8,084 bases of DNA from NCBI GenBank assembly GCA_002308475.1, contig DBVL01000090.1, positions 1-8,084 on the forward strand, read 5' to 3'. This stretch comes from Spirochaetales bacterium UBA1265. Lineage in GTDB: Bacteria > Spirochaetota > Spirochaetia > Sphaerochaetales > Sphaerochaetaceae. This document shows positions 1-6,302 of this stretch, piece after piece. The position numbers and the translations under genes were made by a program. Under the pieces are notes generated by a model, which saw only the letters and a program-made list of their open reading frames with translations, was not told the DNA's origin and ran no database searches. Positions within the stretch are counted from its first letter, which is position 1. Every line of letters starts with the position of its first letter.

Positions 1-152
1 GGAGATTTGCGGTTTGTCTCCACAAGAATAATCTCATACTTTGACAAACCGGTCATCTCAGCCATTTTCCGCTGGGATATGCCAAGTTCAGTTCGTCTGT
101 CTTTGATTACCTTACTAATTTCTTCGGGAGTCACGCATATAAAATAGCACAT
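1..152 (-). CDS. XRE-family helix-turn-helix regulator, N-terminal part (runs off the left edge)
   Basis: The minus strand is open from ATG at 152 to the window edge and gives 50 residues. After a short leader the sequence reads TPEEISKVIKDRRTELGISQ, then RKMAEMTGLSKYEIILVETN, the classic lambda-repressor/Cro-type (HTH_3) pattern. Helix 1 is around residues 10-22, the 'GISQRKMAEMTG' scaffold helix around 24-35, and the recognition helix starts at 'LSKYEI' (36-41). Such proteins bind DNA as dimers, often as autoregulators or antitoxins; which applies cannot be told because the C-terminus is missing. The start is uncertain. ATG at 152 and GTG at 134 are in frame and neither has a recognisable Shine-Dalgarno sequence. 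The gene diverges from the lipoprotein operon, so it could regulate that operon, but nothing in the sequence proves it. Confidence 0.8.
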   Translation of the reverse strand, partial: MCYFICVTPEEISKVIKDRRTELGISQRKMAEMTGLSKYEIILVETNRKS

Positions 153-196
153 TTCAAAACTTTTTTGCGAAAAAAAAATAATTTTTATTCTGACTA

Positions 197-225
197 TTGC
201 ATCTTTTTTTATTATCAGCTATTCT
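197..225 (+). promoter_or_regulatory. Possible sigma70-type promoter for the lipoprotein operon
   Basis: TTGCAT at 197-202 and TATTCT at 220-225 are separated by 17 nt and lie about 45 nt upstream of the start at 269. The -10 matches TATAAT at four of six positions and the -35 matches TTGACA at three of six. The surrounding stretch, about 155-215, is very A/T-rich with A and T runs, as promoters often are. In such composition chance matches are common, so this is only a candidate. It also explains why the open frame beginning with TTG at 197 should not be taken as coding: that codon would lie inside the promoter. Confidence 0.3.
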
Positions 226-250
226 GCGCCGGTCAACTAAAGATGACCAA

Positions 251-256
251 AAGGAG
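251..256 (+). promoter_or_regulatory. Ribosome binding site that decides the start of the first lipoprotein
   Basis: AAGGAG lies 12 nt upstream of ATG at 269 and 18 nt upstream of ATG at 275. The 269 start gives a normal charged N-region (MRM), hydrophobic core and lipobox. Starting at the in-frame TTG at 197 would put 24 mostly polar residues in front of the signal peptide and has no Shine-Dalgarno sequence. The spacing is a little long for the 269 start. Confidence 0.6.
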
Positions 257-268
257 ATTTTGCAACTC

Positions 269-1039
269 ATGAGAATGATCTGGGTCGTGGGATTGGTTCT
301 TCTGGCCACCACTATTATTTTATCTGTATCCTGTTCAAACAGGGAACCCGAAGGTGTTGCTGAGACCAGCATCCTTGACGGGCACATTGAAGAGGCCTCT
401 ATTGCGGTTGATGAGACTGAATCTTCTAATGATTCTTACTATTTCATATTCATCAACGTTCCTGAAAGCTCTAAGTCGGAAGAGATACCGGTTTACACCC
501 CTCCTTCTGAGCCGGAAGTGATTCTGAAGCATGCTTATGAAGACAAGGCGGACTCAGAAGAGAAAGATCCGAGCAGATTCAGTTTCGGTGTGTCGGCAGG
601 TTACGGCTTCATGTATGTAAACGCTGATTATGTGAAGAATGTTCCCAGTGATTGGGGATACAACATAGGCATAAAAGGCCTTTACAAACTTAATTCCTAT
701 CTCTCTGTTGGGCTCGGTGTGAATTTCGGACAGTATCACTATGATTCGAGCGGATACCCGGGGGCGTACACCGTTATTGATCCGGTTTTGATTGCTGAGG
801 CCGGTTTATCACTCTCTGAAAAACTATCCTTAAACATTGGACTGAACGCCGGAGTTGATATTCGGATGTATGAAGAACAGAAGGGAGTTTACCCTACTGT
901 AATGGCAAATCTGGAGGTCGGATACAAGGTAAGCGACAGAATTACAGTTGGTCTTGGCGCTACTGGAGGAATGACTTTCCAGAATTATGAACTAGATTCG
1001 AAGATTACTGCAGGAGGTGTCCTGAGAGTATCTTTCTAA
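269..1039 (+). CDS. Lipoprotein with acidic linker and C-terminal outer-membrane beta-barrel-like domain
   Basis: The protein has 256 residues from ATG 269. The signal peptide is MRMIWVVGLVLLATTIILSV followed by S-C, giving a spirochaete-type lipobox (LSVS-C) with lipidated Cys22. Residues 23 to about 103 are acidic and low in complexity, rich in Glu, Asp and Ser, and look like a flexible linker. From about residue 104 ('FSFGVSAGYGF') to the end, alternating hydrophobic/polar segments with many Gly and Tyr residues ('YLSVGLGVNFG', 'KLSLNIGLNAGVD', 'RITVGLGATGG') end in a C-terminal Phe. This is the pattern of a small outer-membrane barrel with about eight strands; the length, about 153 residues, fits. 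A lipid anchor in front of a barrel is unusual. The domain could instead be a soluble periplasmic beta-sandwich. It is the first gene of the lipoprotein operon, 39 nt before the next. I do not recognise a specific family or substrate. Confidence 0.8.
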   Translation: MRMIWVVGLVLLATTIILSVSCSNREPEGVAETSILDGHIEEASIAVDETESSNDSYYFIFINVPESSKSEEIPVYTPPSEPEVILKHAYEDKADSEEKDPSRFSFGVSAGYGFMYVNADYVKNVPSDWGYNIGIKGLYKLNSYLSVGLGVNFGQYHYDSSGYPGAYTVIDPVLIAEAGLSLSEKLSLNIGLNAGVDIRMYEEQKGVYPTVMANLEVGYKVSDRITVGLGATGGMTFQNYELDSKITAGGVLRVSF

Positions 1040-1051
1040 ATCCAAAAATTA

Positions 1052-1072
1052 CCGGTTTAGCACCGGAAGGAG
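1052..1072 (+). promoter_or_regulatory. Small hairpin touching the ribosome binding site of the second lipoprotein gene
   Basis: CCGGT (1052-1056) and ACCGG (1062-1066) are perfect inverted repeats around a 5-nt loop. The second arm shares its GG with the Shine-Dalgarno sequence GGAAGGAG (1065-1072), which sits 6 nt before ATG 1079. The GC-rich stem could mildly modulate initiation or stabilise the mRNA between genes. A 5-bp stem can occur by chance. There is no T-run after it, so it is not a terminator. Confidence 0.35.
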
Positions 1073-1078
1073 TTTTAC

Positions 1079-2260
1079 ATGAAAAAAAGCATGTACGTAA
1101 CAGGCTTATTGCTTGTAGCAGTTTTGGTGACTTTCGTCAGCTGTAAGGCAGATGTCAGTCTTAATGGTGGCCTATCCGATTTGAACCTTAATCTGATCAC
1201 GGACACCAGTACCAAATCACTAGAAACAAATGACGTGTACATTACAGGTATGACAGTAAGTTCATATCAGTACAAGGCAACCTGTATTTCAAACCCCGAT
1301 GCCAAAGGAACACAGAGTTCTTGGACTACTCTTGATGTCAGCGGTAATACAGCTCCGGGAAACTTGATTGGAGGTCATTCTGCCTCAGCCATTCTTCAGC
1401 GCCTAGCCCGAGGTTTTTGGAAAATTGAGGTCAGAGCTCTGAACTCAACAGGAGGAGTTATCCTGCAAGGAGAGGGAACCATTGTTCTTAGGACAACCAA
1501 TCAGGATCTTCAAATTACACTGAATACAAATATCAGTGACTATGCAGAAGAAGTTCCCTCTAATGTAACTGTCTCCATAGGTGTTACCGTCACGACAATT
1601 ACTGATGGATCAGTCAGCGTCAAGTATGTTCCTCTCAGAGATGTCAGTACATTAGCAGCTGATGGAAGTGCAGGCACGACTGTTTCATTAGAAAGTCAAG
1701 AAGACAGCGATACAGACTTTGAAGGCACCGGTATCAAATTCATCACAGGACATGAGGGAAATACCGCCTACCGTGGTTCTGTAGACCTTGCTCCAGGACT
1801 GTATGTAATGCAGGTTCTGTATAAAGATGGGACTAAGGCCATAGGTGGTCAGATAGTTGCATTCAGAGTAAATGAGAAAGCTCCGTTTGCAATCAACGGC
1901 AACCTGACAGATGGAGAGTTCCTTAATCTCAATCTTACTCCAATTAATGAGACTTCAAGAACAATCACACTGAATTGGGCATCTGATGGAACACCAGCAA
2001 TAGTTAATGATAACAGAACTATTACCGCTCAGATTAATGCATCAGCGGAAGAAGGAGATTTGGGGGTCTGTACCTATACTTGGTTTATAAACGGAATACC
2101 TGAGAGAAATGCCGAGACCATAGAGAATATTGAGCAAGGCAAGTTCATCTCTACCAGTAGCTACAACCCTGGAAGCTACTCAGTTTCCTGCATTGTGTCT
2201 GCCACAATCAACGGTTCGCCATCGGTCGGATACCTGAACTACGTTCTGACCGTAGAATAA
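1079..2260 (+). CDS. Ig-like repeat lipoprotein, paralogue of the two genes that follow
   Basis: The 393-residue protein begins MKKSMYVTGLLLVAVLVTFV followed by S-C, a signal peptide with lipobox FVS-C and lipidated Cys22, so it should be anchored in the inner or outer membrane. The start has a strong Shine-Dalgarno GGAAGGAG 6 nt upstream. The mature protein is Ser/Thr/Asn/Val-rich and predicted mostly beta. It aligns with the 632-aa protein downstream through shared blocks: 'YQYKATCISNP' (from residue 63), 'GGVILQGE', 'VTVSIGVTV', 'LAPGLYVMQVLYK' and 'PFAINGNLTDGEF' (from 269). The last ~75 residues ('YTWFINGIPE', 'SYSVSCIVSATING') look like an Ig or PKD-like module. It lacks the C-type-lectin-like domain of its longer paralogue. 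I recognise the family type as common in spirochaete envelopes but not its function; adhesion or carbohydrate binding is a guess. Confidence 0.85.
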   Translation: MKKSMYVTGLLLVAVLVTFVSCKADVSLNGGLSDLNLNLITDTSTKSLETNDVYITGMTVSSYQYKATCISNPDAKGTQSSWTTLDVSGNTAPGNLIGGHSASAILQRLARGFWKIEVRALNSTGGVILQGEGTIVLRTTNQDLQITLNTNISDYAEEVPSNVTVSIGVTVTTITDGSVSVKYVPLRDVSTLAADGSAGTTVSLESQEDSDTDFEGTGIKFITGHEGNTAYRGSVDLAPGLYVMQVLYKDGTKAIGGQIVAFRVNEKAPFAINGNLTDGEFLNLNLTPINETSRTITLNWASDGTPAIVNDNRTITAQINASAEEGDLGVCTYTWFINGIPERNAETIENIEQGKFISTSSYNPGSYSVSCIVSATINGSPSVGYLNYVLTVE

Positions 2261-2264
2261 AAAG

Positions 2265-2987
2265 ATGAGAAGAATCATTCGGATTCTATTACTGATTTCT
2301 CTGATTCTCATGATCTGTTCGTGTAATACGGAAGCACATGACGGGATAGTGACTGTCTCTGTATCAGTCGAGAGCGAAAAGAGTCTTCAATCAATAGAGC
2401 CCGTGTTCATGCCGGCCAGCACGTATGTTTACAAAGCTGTGCCGGCTACGGGCAACACTGAAACACACGGATATGCACCGGAGTGGACGGAAAGCGGGAG
2501 CACAGAAACGGCTACCCTTTCTTTTAAGCTGGCAGGAGGAATCTGGCATCTGACGGTTGGGTTGAAAGACATCTCTGGAAATCTTGTCTATGAAAGTGAA
2601 ACCATGATGGTAAATGTATCTCCTGCTAATAAAACACTTTCAGTTGTACTGTATCCGAGCTCAACAGGTACTGGATCCGTCTCTGTAAACATCAGTGTAA
2701 TTGCTGCAACAGACGGTGGGACCTGCATTTGTTACTACAAAGGAGAAGACGGTATTGAGAGAAACACTACGCTAAGCGTAGGATCTCATTCTGCTGGAGA
2801 AAGTGCCATAATCACAGGCACAATACCCTCTCTTGAGAGTGGCTTCTACACCTTCAGATTTATTTTCAGAGAAACCAAGGGTTCTACTCTGTATGGAAGC
2901 GGAGATGCAGCCTCTGTATTGGTTATGGCCGGACTGACATCCAACATAACCGGAGATCTTGTCACCTCAATGGAAATCAGGTCATGA
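2265..2987 (+). CDS. Short Ig-like lipoprotein, divergent paralogue of its neighbours
   Basis: The 240-residue protein begins MRRIIRILLLISLILMIC followed by S-C; the lipobox gives a lipidated Cys20. The rest is beta-rich and follows the N-terminal domain plan of both neighbours: 'TYVYKAVPATG' (from residue 53) matches 'YEYKAVCTSNPG', 'GGIWHLTVGLKDISGNLVYESE' matches the 'RGYWTVSMRAKNSNGGVILQGE' block, and 'SLESGFYTFRFIFRETKGSTLYG' matches 'LTPGLYVFQILFKQGSTVLSG'. It stops right after the equivalent of the 'NGxLTSGE' block, so it lacks both the Ig-like and the C-terminal lectin-like parts. Its ATG lies 4 nt after the stop of the previous gene with only a weak purine stretch (AAAAG), so translation probably depends on coupling. 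Its end overlaps the next gene by ATGA. Function unknown. Confidence 0.82.
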   Translation: MRRIIRILLLISLILMICSCNTEAHDGIVTVSVSVESEKSLQSIEPVFMPASTYVYKAVPATGNTETHGYAPEWTESGSTETATLSFKLAGGIWHLTVGLKDISGNLVYESETMMVNVSPANKTLSVVLYPSSTGTGSVSVNISVIAATDGGTCICYYKGEDGIERNTTLSVGSHSAGESAIITGTIPSLESGFYTFRFIFRETKGSTLYGSGDAASVLVMAGLTSNITGDLVTSMEIRS

Positions 2988-4882
2988 GAAGAAAATACCT
3001 TTTTCTACTTATAATTATAACTGCCTTATCTGCACTCTCATGCTCACAATCAATTGAGGGTACGGGAGACTTATCTCTGTTTGTCCTAAGAGCTGATGAG
3101 AATACAAAGGCTCTTACAACTGACAATGTTTACACTGTGGCAATGGACGTGGCTTCCTACGAGTATAAGGCAGTTTGTACCTCCAACCCGGGAGCCCATG
3201 GAACACAGAATTCATGGGCACCCATCTCTGTTTCCGGCAACAGCAGCACCATATCCGGCATGTCCAGAGGATACTGGACAGTCAGTATGCGGGCAAAAAA
3301 CAGTAACGGTGGAGTAATCCTGCAAGGCGAAGTAAGTCTGCTTCTAGGCTCGTCCTCCAAAAGGCATTCCATAACCCTTACGAACCGTGTTACAGACTAC
3401 AGTATTCCCATACCAACCGCTGTTACTGTCTCAGTTGGTGTAACTGTTCCATCCATTGAAAACACAAATGTGGTCATGAGATACACTCCCCTATCAGAAA
3501 TAGGAAACATGAACAACTCCGGAACAGGAGGAAACCCAGTATCCGTTTCCAGTGTGGAAAACCACAGAACAACAATCAGTGGTTCTTCCATCAGCCTTAT
3601 CACACCAAGTCCAGGACACACTGCCGCCTACGGCGCAGTATCCCTAACTCCCGGCCTGTATGTGTTCCAAATACTTTTTAAGCAGGGAAGCACTGTCTTG
3701 TCCGGACAGACCATTTCAATTTATGTTGGAGAGCTTTCTCCTTTTGCAATCAACGGAACTCTTACATCTGGAGAGTTCATCTCATTCACTGCAACACCGT
3801 CAGTGATTCTTACTCACAACAATCTAAACCCATTTTTCTCCCAGATGCCTGAGATGTCTGCCGACGGGCACATTACAGCATCAGTTTCAGTTCCTGAAAC
3901 ACTTACCGACCCTGTTTACGAATGGTATGTAAACGGAATTCTGGATTCCGGTCAGACAGGAGAGCACTACACATCAACAAATACCTACCATTTCGGCATA
4001 CACGCAGTCTCGTGTGTTGTAAGTGGAGTGCTCAATGGCAGAAGAGCCATGGGCTTTATTGGTGAAGACATAGAGACTCGTCCGTTAAGCAATGTAGGAG
4101 GAACAATCTTCTATGTTGACAACTCAGCAACAGGAACATATGAGTTCTACAATGCATCAGGAGTAAGGGTGATGGAGCCTACTGCTGGAACCGATTGCAC
4201 AGGATGGAGCTACAGACAGGTCAGTGAGGGAAACGGTAAAGACAAGTTCTATGTTTATAACGAAAACGCCATCATAAAGAGCGGAGGCTCAGGTTCTTAC
4301 AATTCTCCCTATGTTGCATGGACTTATATGGATGAGAACAACCATTCTTATAACAATTACAACTCGAGTGCCGGCTACCGTGGCAGAGTGTATGACTCAA
4401 CTGTGAATACGGCTTTGGCAGTAGGTACAGGAAAAGCCAACACGCAGAATGTAATGAGCATAGTAAGAAACGTCAGACTGGGTGGTGTAGTGACTAATAC
4501 TAACGCATACATCCAGGGGCGATGGATAAGATGGAGAGGCCAATCAACCTACTCAGAGACTATCTGGTATGTCTGTGATGAGTTCAACAAGGGAACATAC
4601 TGGAGGTTTGACAACACAACCGGATGTGATGACTGGTTCATCCCATCAATAGAGGAATTACGTCAGTTCAGAAACCATTTCACAAGCACAGCAGCCTTCC
4701 TTGAAAAGACTTCTCTCAATAATCGCTATGCCGTGGTTTGGTCGTCGTCTGCGTTTAATTCTTCCAACTACGCCTATTGTTGGGTTGCCTCATTGCAGAA
4801 TAATAACTACAGTTACCGTGCTGCTGAATACCGGGATTATGGAAATGGCAACATGGCTCTTGTTCTGGTGAGAGCATTCTGA
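2984..4882 (+). CDS. Large lipoprotein with Ig-like repeats and a C-terminal DUF1566/FGE-like (C-type-lectin fold) domain; candidate DGR target
   Basis: The 632-residue protein begins MRRKYLFLLIIITALSAL followed by S-C, giving a lipidated Cys20. Residues about 30-270 match the 393-aa upstream paralogue block by block ('YEYKAVCTSNPG' from 59, 'VTVSVGVTV', 'SPFAINGTLTSGEF' from 252). An Ig/PKD-like module follows ('YEWYVNGILD', 'IHAVSCVVSGVLNG'). From 'GGTIFYVD' at 372 a new domain begins: it contains 'TGW', 'DDWFIPSIEELRQF' (549-562), 'VVWSSS' (584-589) and ends 'VLVRAF' (627-632). These are landmarks of the DUF1566/FGE-like C-type-lectin-fold family. Residues 592-623 are crowded with Asn and Tyr, as in variable regions of DGR target proteins such as Treponema denticola TvpA, also a surface lipoprotein. 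The start overlaps the previous stop (ATGA), so translation is probably coupled. A surface ligand-binding role is inferred; no reverse transcriptase is present here. Confidence 0.85.
   Translation: MRRKYLFLLIIITALSALSCSQSIEGTGDLSLFVLRADENTKALTTDNVYTVAMDVASYEYKAVCTSNPGAHGTQNSWAPISVSGNSSTISGMSRGYWTVSMRAKNSNGGVILQGEVSLLLGSSSKRHSITLTNRVTDYSIPIPTAVTVSVGVTVPSIENTNVVMRYTPLSEIGNMNNSGTGGNPVSVSSVENHRTTISGSSISLITPSPGHTAAYGAVSLTPGLYVFQILFKQGSTVLSGQTISIYVGELSPFAINGTLTSGEFISFTATPSVILTHNNLNPFFSQMPEMSADGHITASVSVPETLTDPVYEWYVNGILDSGQTGEHYTSTNTYHFGIHAVSCVVSGVLNGRRAMGFIGEDIETRPLSNVGGTIFYVDNSATGTYEFYNASGVRVMEPTAGTDCTGWSYRQVSEGNGKDKFYVYNENAIIKSGGSGSYNSPYVAWTYMDENNHSYNNYNSSAGYRGRVYDSTVNTALAVGTGKANTQNVMSIVRNVRLGGVVTNTNAYIQGRWIRWRGQSTYSETIWYVCDEFNKGTYWRFDNTTGCDDWFIPSIEELRQFRNHFTSTAAFLEKTSLNNRYAVVWSSSAFNSSNYAYCWVASLQNNNYSYRAAEYRDYGNGNMALVLVRAF
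4739..4882 (+). other. Candidate variable region (VR-like) at the 3' end of the lectin-like gene
   Basis: This stretch encodes residues 586-632, from 'WSSS' to the final 'VRAF'. Between 592 and 623 there are seven Asn codons (AAT/AAC) and six Tyr codons (TAT/TAC), with many other NNY codons such as GCC, TGT, AGT, CGT, GCT and GAT. Adenine-directed mutagenesis of AAY codons produces this kind of mix in DGR variable regions, which sit at exactly this place in C-type-lectin targets. DUF1566 domains without a DGR can also be Asn-rich here, so the call is tentative. No template repeat copy was seen in the window. Confidence 0.4.
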
Positions 4883-4902
4883 CACCTTCAATTCTGTTTA
4901 AG

Positions 4903-5529
4903 TCATTTGCCGTCACTAAAGCTGGTAAAGTACTTTCTCTCTACTTCCGGATAACCATATTTATCCTTTGCATCTGCAAAAGCTTTAATCATGAAGCTCA
5001 TGTTCCTGGCCAGGTTTCTCATGGTCTGCAAACCCTCAAGATCCTTTTTCACATCTGACGCAGTAAAACCGTGTACCTGATTCCAGTACGTTGAAGAGGC
5101 AATCGGCATGCCACTGATGGTAAAGTATTTGTTAAGCACATCAAAGCTTGCGGTATTCCCTCCCCTTCTACAACTGACTACTGCAGCACCAACCTTCATA
5201 TGCTTTGAGTACTGGGTGCTGTAGAATAACCTATCCATGAGGGAGATGATATTTCCATTCGGAGAACCATAATACACAGGACTGCCTACTACTAATCCAT
5301 CAGCTTCTTCAAACTCAGGGGCAACCTCATTAACCAGATCATTGAATATGCACTTTCCTGTTTTGCTGCAGCTGTTACATGAGATGCATCCCCGGATATC
5401 TTTGGATCCTACCTGAATCAATTCGGTTTGAATTCCTTCTTCCTCGAAAACCTTTATCATCTCTTCAAGAGCAGTTGCAGTACAACCGTGGAGATGTGCA
5501 CTTCCATTCAGCAAAAAAACTTTACTCAT
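4903..5529 (-). CDS. Flavodoxin-fold NAD(P)H-dependent oxidoreductase with a Cys cluster (iron-sulfur flavoprotein-like)
   Basis: The protein has 208 residues from ATG at 5529, with Shine-Dalgarno GGAGG 8 nt upstream. The N-terminus 'KVFLLNGSAHLHGCT' is the FMN phosphate-binding loop of NADPH-dependent FMN reductase/WrbA-like flavodoxin folds. 'GLVVGSPVYYGSPNG' (78-92) and 'SCRRGGNTASF' (119-129) are the other two FMN-contacting loops. Cysteines 48, 51, 54 and 60 form CX2CX2CX5C ('GCISCNSCSKTGKC'), the compact motif that binds a [4Fe-4S] cluster in archaeal and bacterial iron-sulfur flavoproteins. Cytosolic electron transfer between FMN and an Fe-S cluster is therefore likely; the physiological partner is unknown. 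It is the last gene of the redox operon, 59 nt after the CPBP gene, and ends 20 nt from the convergent lipoprotein operon. A plain NAD(P)H:quinone or azo-reductase role is the alternative. Confidence 0.87.
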   Translation of the reverse strand: MSKVFLLNGSAHLHGCTATALEEMIKVFEEEGIQTELIQVGSKDIRGCISCNSCSKTGKCIFNDLVNEVAPEFEEADGLVVGSPVYYGSPNGNIISLMDRLFYSTQYSKHMKVGAAVVSCRRGGNTASFDVLNKYFTISGMPIASSTYWNQVHGFTASDVKKDLEGLQTMRNLARNMSFMIKAFADAKDKYGYPEVERKYFTSFSDGK

Positions 5530-5532
5530 AGA

Positions 5533-5588
5533 TTATTCCTCCACTGCTCATCTTATTCAGTTCAGGCAAAAAAACCAATGAGGAATAA
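5533..5588 (-). promoter_or_regulatory. Inverted repeat that can sequester the ribosome binding site of the flavoprotein gene
   Basis: GAGGAATAA at 5580-5588 and TTATTCCTC at 5533-5541 (plus strand) are perfect 9-bp inverted repeats 38 nt apart. In the minus-strand mRNA the first arm, UUAUUCCUC, begins immediately after the CPBP stop codon. The second arm, GAGGAAUAA, is the Shine-Dalgarno region of the flavoprotein gene. Pairing would hide that site, and a ribosome finishing the CPBP gene would cover the first arm and free it. Three of nine pairs are G-C, so the stem is only moderately stable. The loop has a run of seven U but no stem precedes it, so it is not a classical terminator. Confidence 0.45.
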
Positions 5589-6302
5589 CTACAGAATATA
5601 GCCAAGTACACCAAGACCTATGACATCGCCTATGGCATGAGCAAGGAAGAACGGGACAAGATTCTTTTCCTTTGACCTAGTGTAGATTACATACAGGTAT
5701 AAACCAAACAGGAAGCCAATACCGAATGCGGACAGCATGCCCTGATAGGTATGGAAGCTGAATCTGACAAGCAGGGATATGGGGACTGCCCACTTTTTAT
5801 CCGCTGGCTTTACAGACAAGCAGATACCCAGAAAAAACAGTTCTTCATACACACCGTTAAAGAGAGCGTAGATTACTGAAGACACTGTTTCTGTACCAAA
5901 GAAGGCTGAAACGGGACCCGGGAAAGGAAGAGTTGAAGCAAACAGACCTGAGAGCATGATCCAGATATCCATGAGCAAAGCCCCACCGAGAAACAGAGGT
6001 AAACACAGGATAACAGCGCCTGGTTTGAGCCTTATGTTCCAGGACTTGAAATCAAAGCGCCTAAGCCAAAGATACACCAGTCCAATAAGCAGGAATATGG
6101 CCTGATTGACCAGTGCCTTGTAGTTGTCTGCAGCTGAAAACATGAGGTTACCCTCAATGCTTTTGCTACCGTTGAGCAGCATCAGATAAGCGTATGTAGA
6201 GTTGTAGATTCCTTCGCCCCAAAAGATAATGGTGAGAATCAGAATATCAAACCCTGCCAGGTGCTTGAGGCGTTCTTGGTTCAGTCTGTTTACTGCAGTC
6301 AT
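5589..6302 (-). CDS. CPBP-family (CAAX/Abi-type) intramembrane protein with an altered motif 1
   Basis: The 237-residue protein has about six to seven hydrophobic segments (around 18-43, 64-80, 95-124, 139-164, 171-206 and 215-237). The CPBP intramembrane glutamic protease landmarks are present in order: the Glu pair E153-E154 ('NGVYEELFFLG'), 'RFSFHTYQG' with H184, and 'LAHAIGD' with H222 and D226. The arginine normally found four residues after the second Glu (EExxxR) is Leu158, so activity is uncertain. Known members (Rce1-like, Abi/bacteriocin immunity) cleave or process peptides within the membrane; the substrate here is unknown. The ATG overlaps the TlpA stop (ATGA), and AAGGAG lies 4 nt upstream, so it is translationally coupled to the redox genes. 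That suggests a role in maturing or protecting that system, by inference only. Confidence 0.82.
   Translation of the reverse strand: MTAVNRLNQERLKHLAGFDILILTIIFWGEGIYNSTYAYLMLLNGSKSIEGNLMFSAADNYKALVNQAIFLLIGLVYLWLRRFDFKSWNIRLKPGAVILCLPLFLGGALLMDIWIMLSGLFASTLPFPGPVSAFFGTETVSSVIYALFNGVYEELFFLGICLSVKPADKKWAVPISLLVRFSFHTYQGMLSAFGIGFLFGLYLYVIYTRSKEKNLVPFFLAHAIGDVIGLGVLGYIL

Noticed and set aside
231..248. Inverted repeat GGTCA/TGACC with an 8-nt loop just before the ribosome binding site at 251
   Set aside because: Five base pairs with an 8-nt loop is weak and easily due to chance; there is no further support for a regulatory role.
197..268. Upstream extension of the first lipoprotein to an in-frame TTG at 197
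   Set aside because: It would put 24 mostly polar residues before a normal signal peptide, has no ribosome binding site and overlaps the likely promoter. ATG 269 follows an AAGGAG.
3096..3621. Open frames overlapping the large lipoprotein gene in other frames
   Set aside because: They fall inside a continuous gene supported by paralogy to its neighbours and have no features of their own.
4883..4902. A bidirectional terminator between the convergent lipoprotein and redox operons
   Set aside because: The gap is only 20 nt, and neither it nor the adjoining gene ends contains a stable stem followed by a T-run.
5562..5579. A terminator before the flavoprotein gene, because of the run of seven T in the minus-strand message
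   Set aside because: No stem lies immediately before the T-run. The only strong inverted repeat flanks the run on both sides and involves the ribosome binding site.
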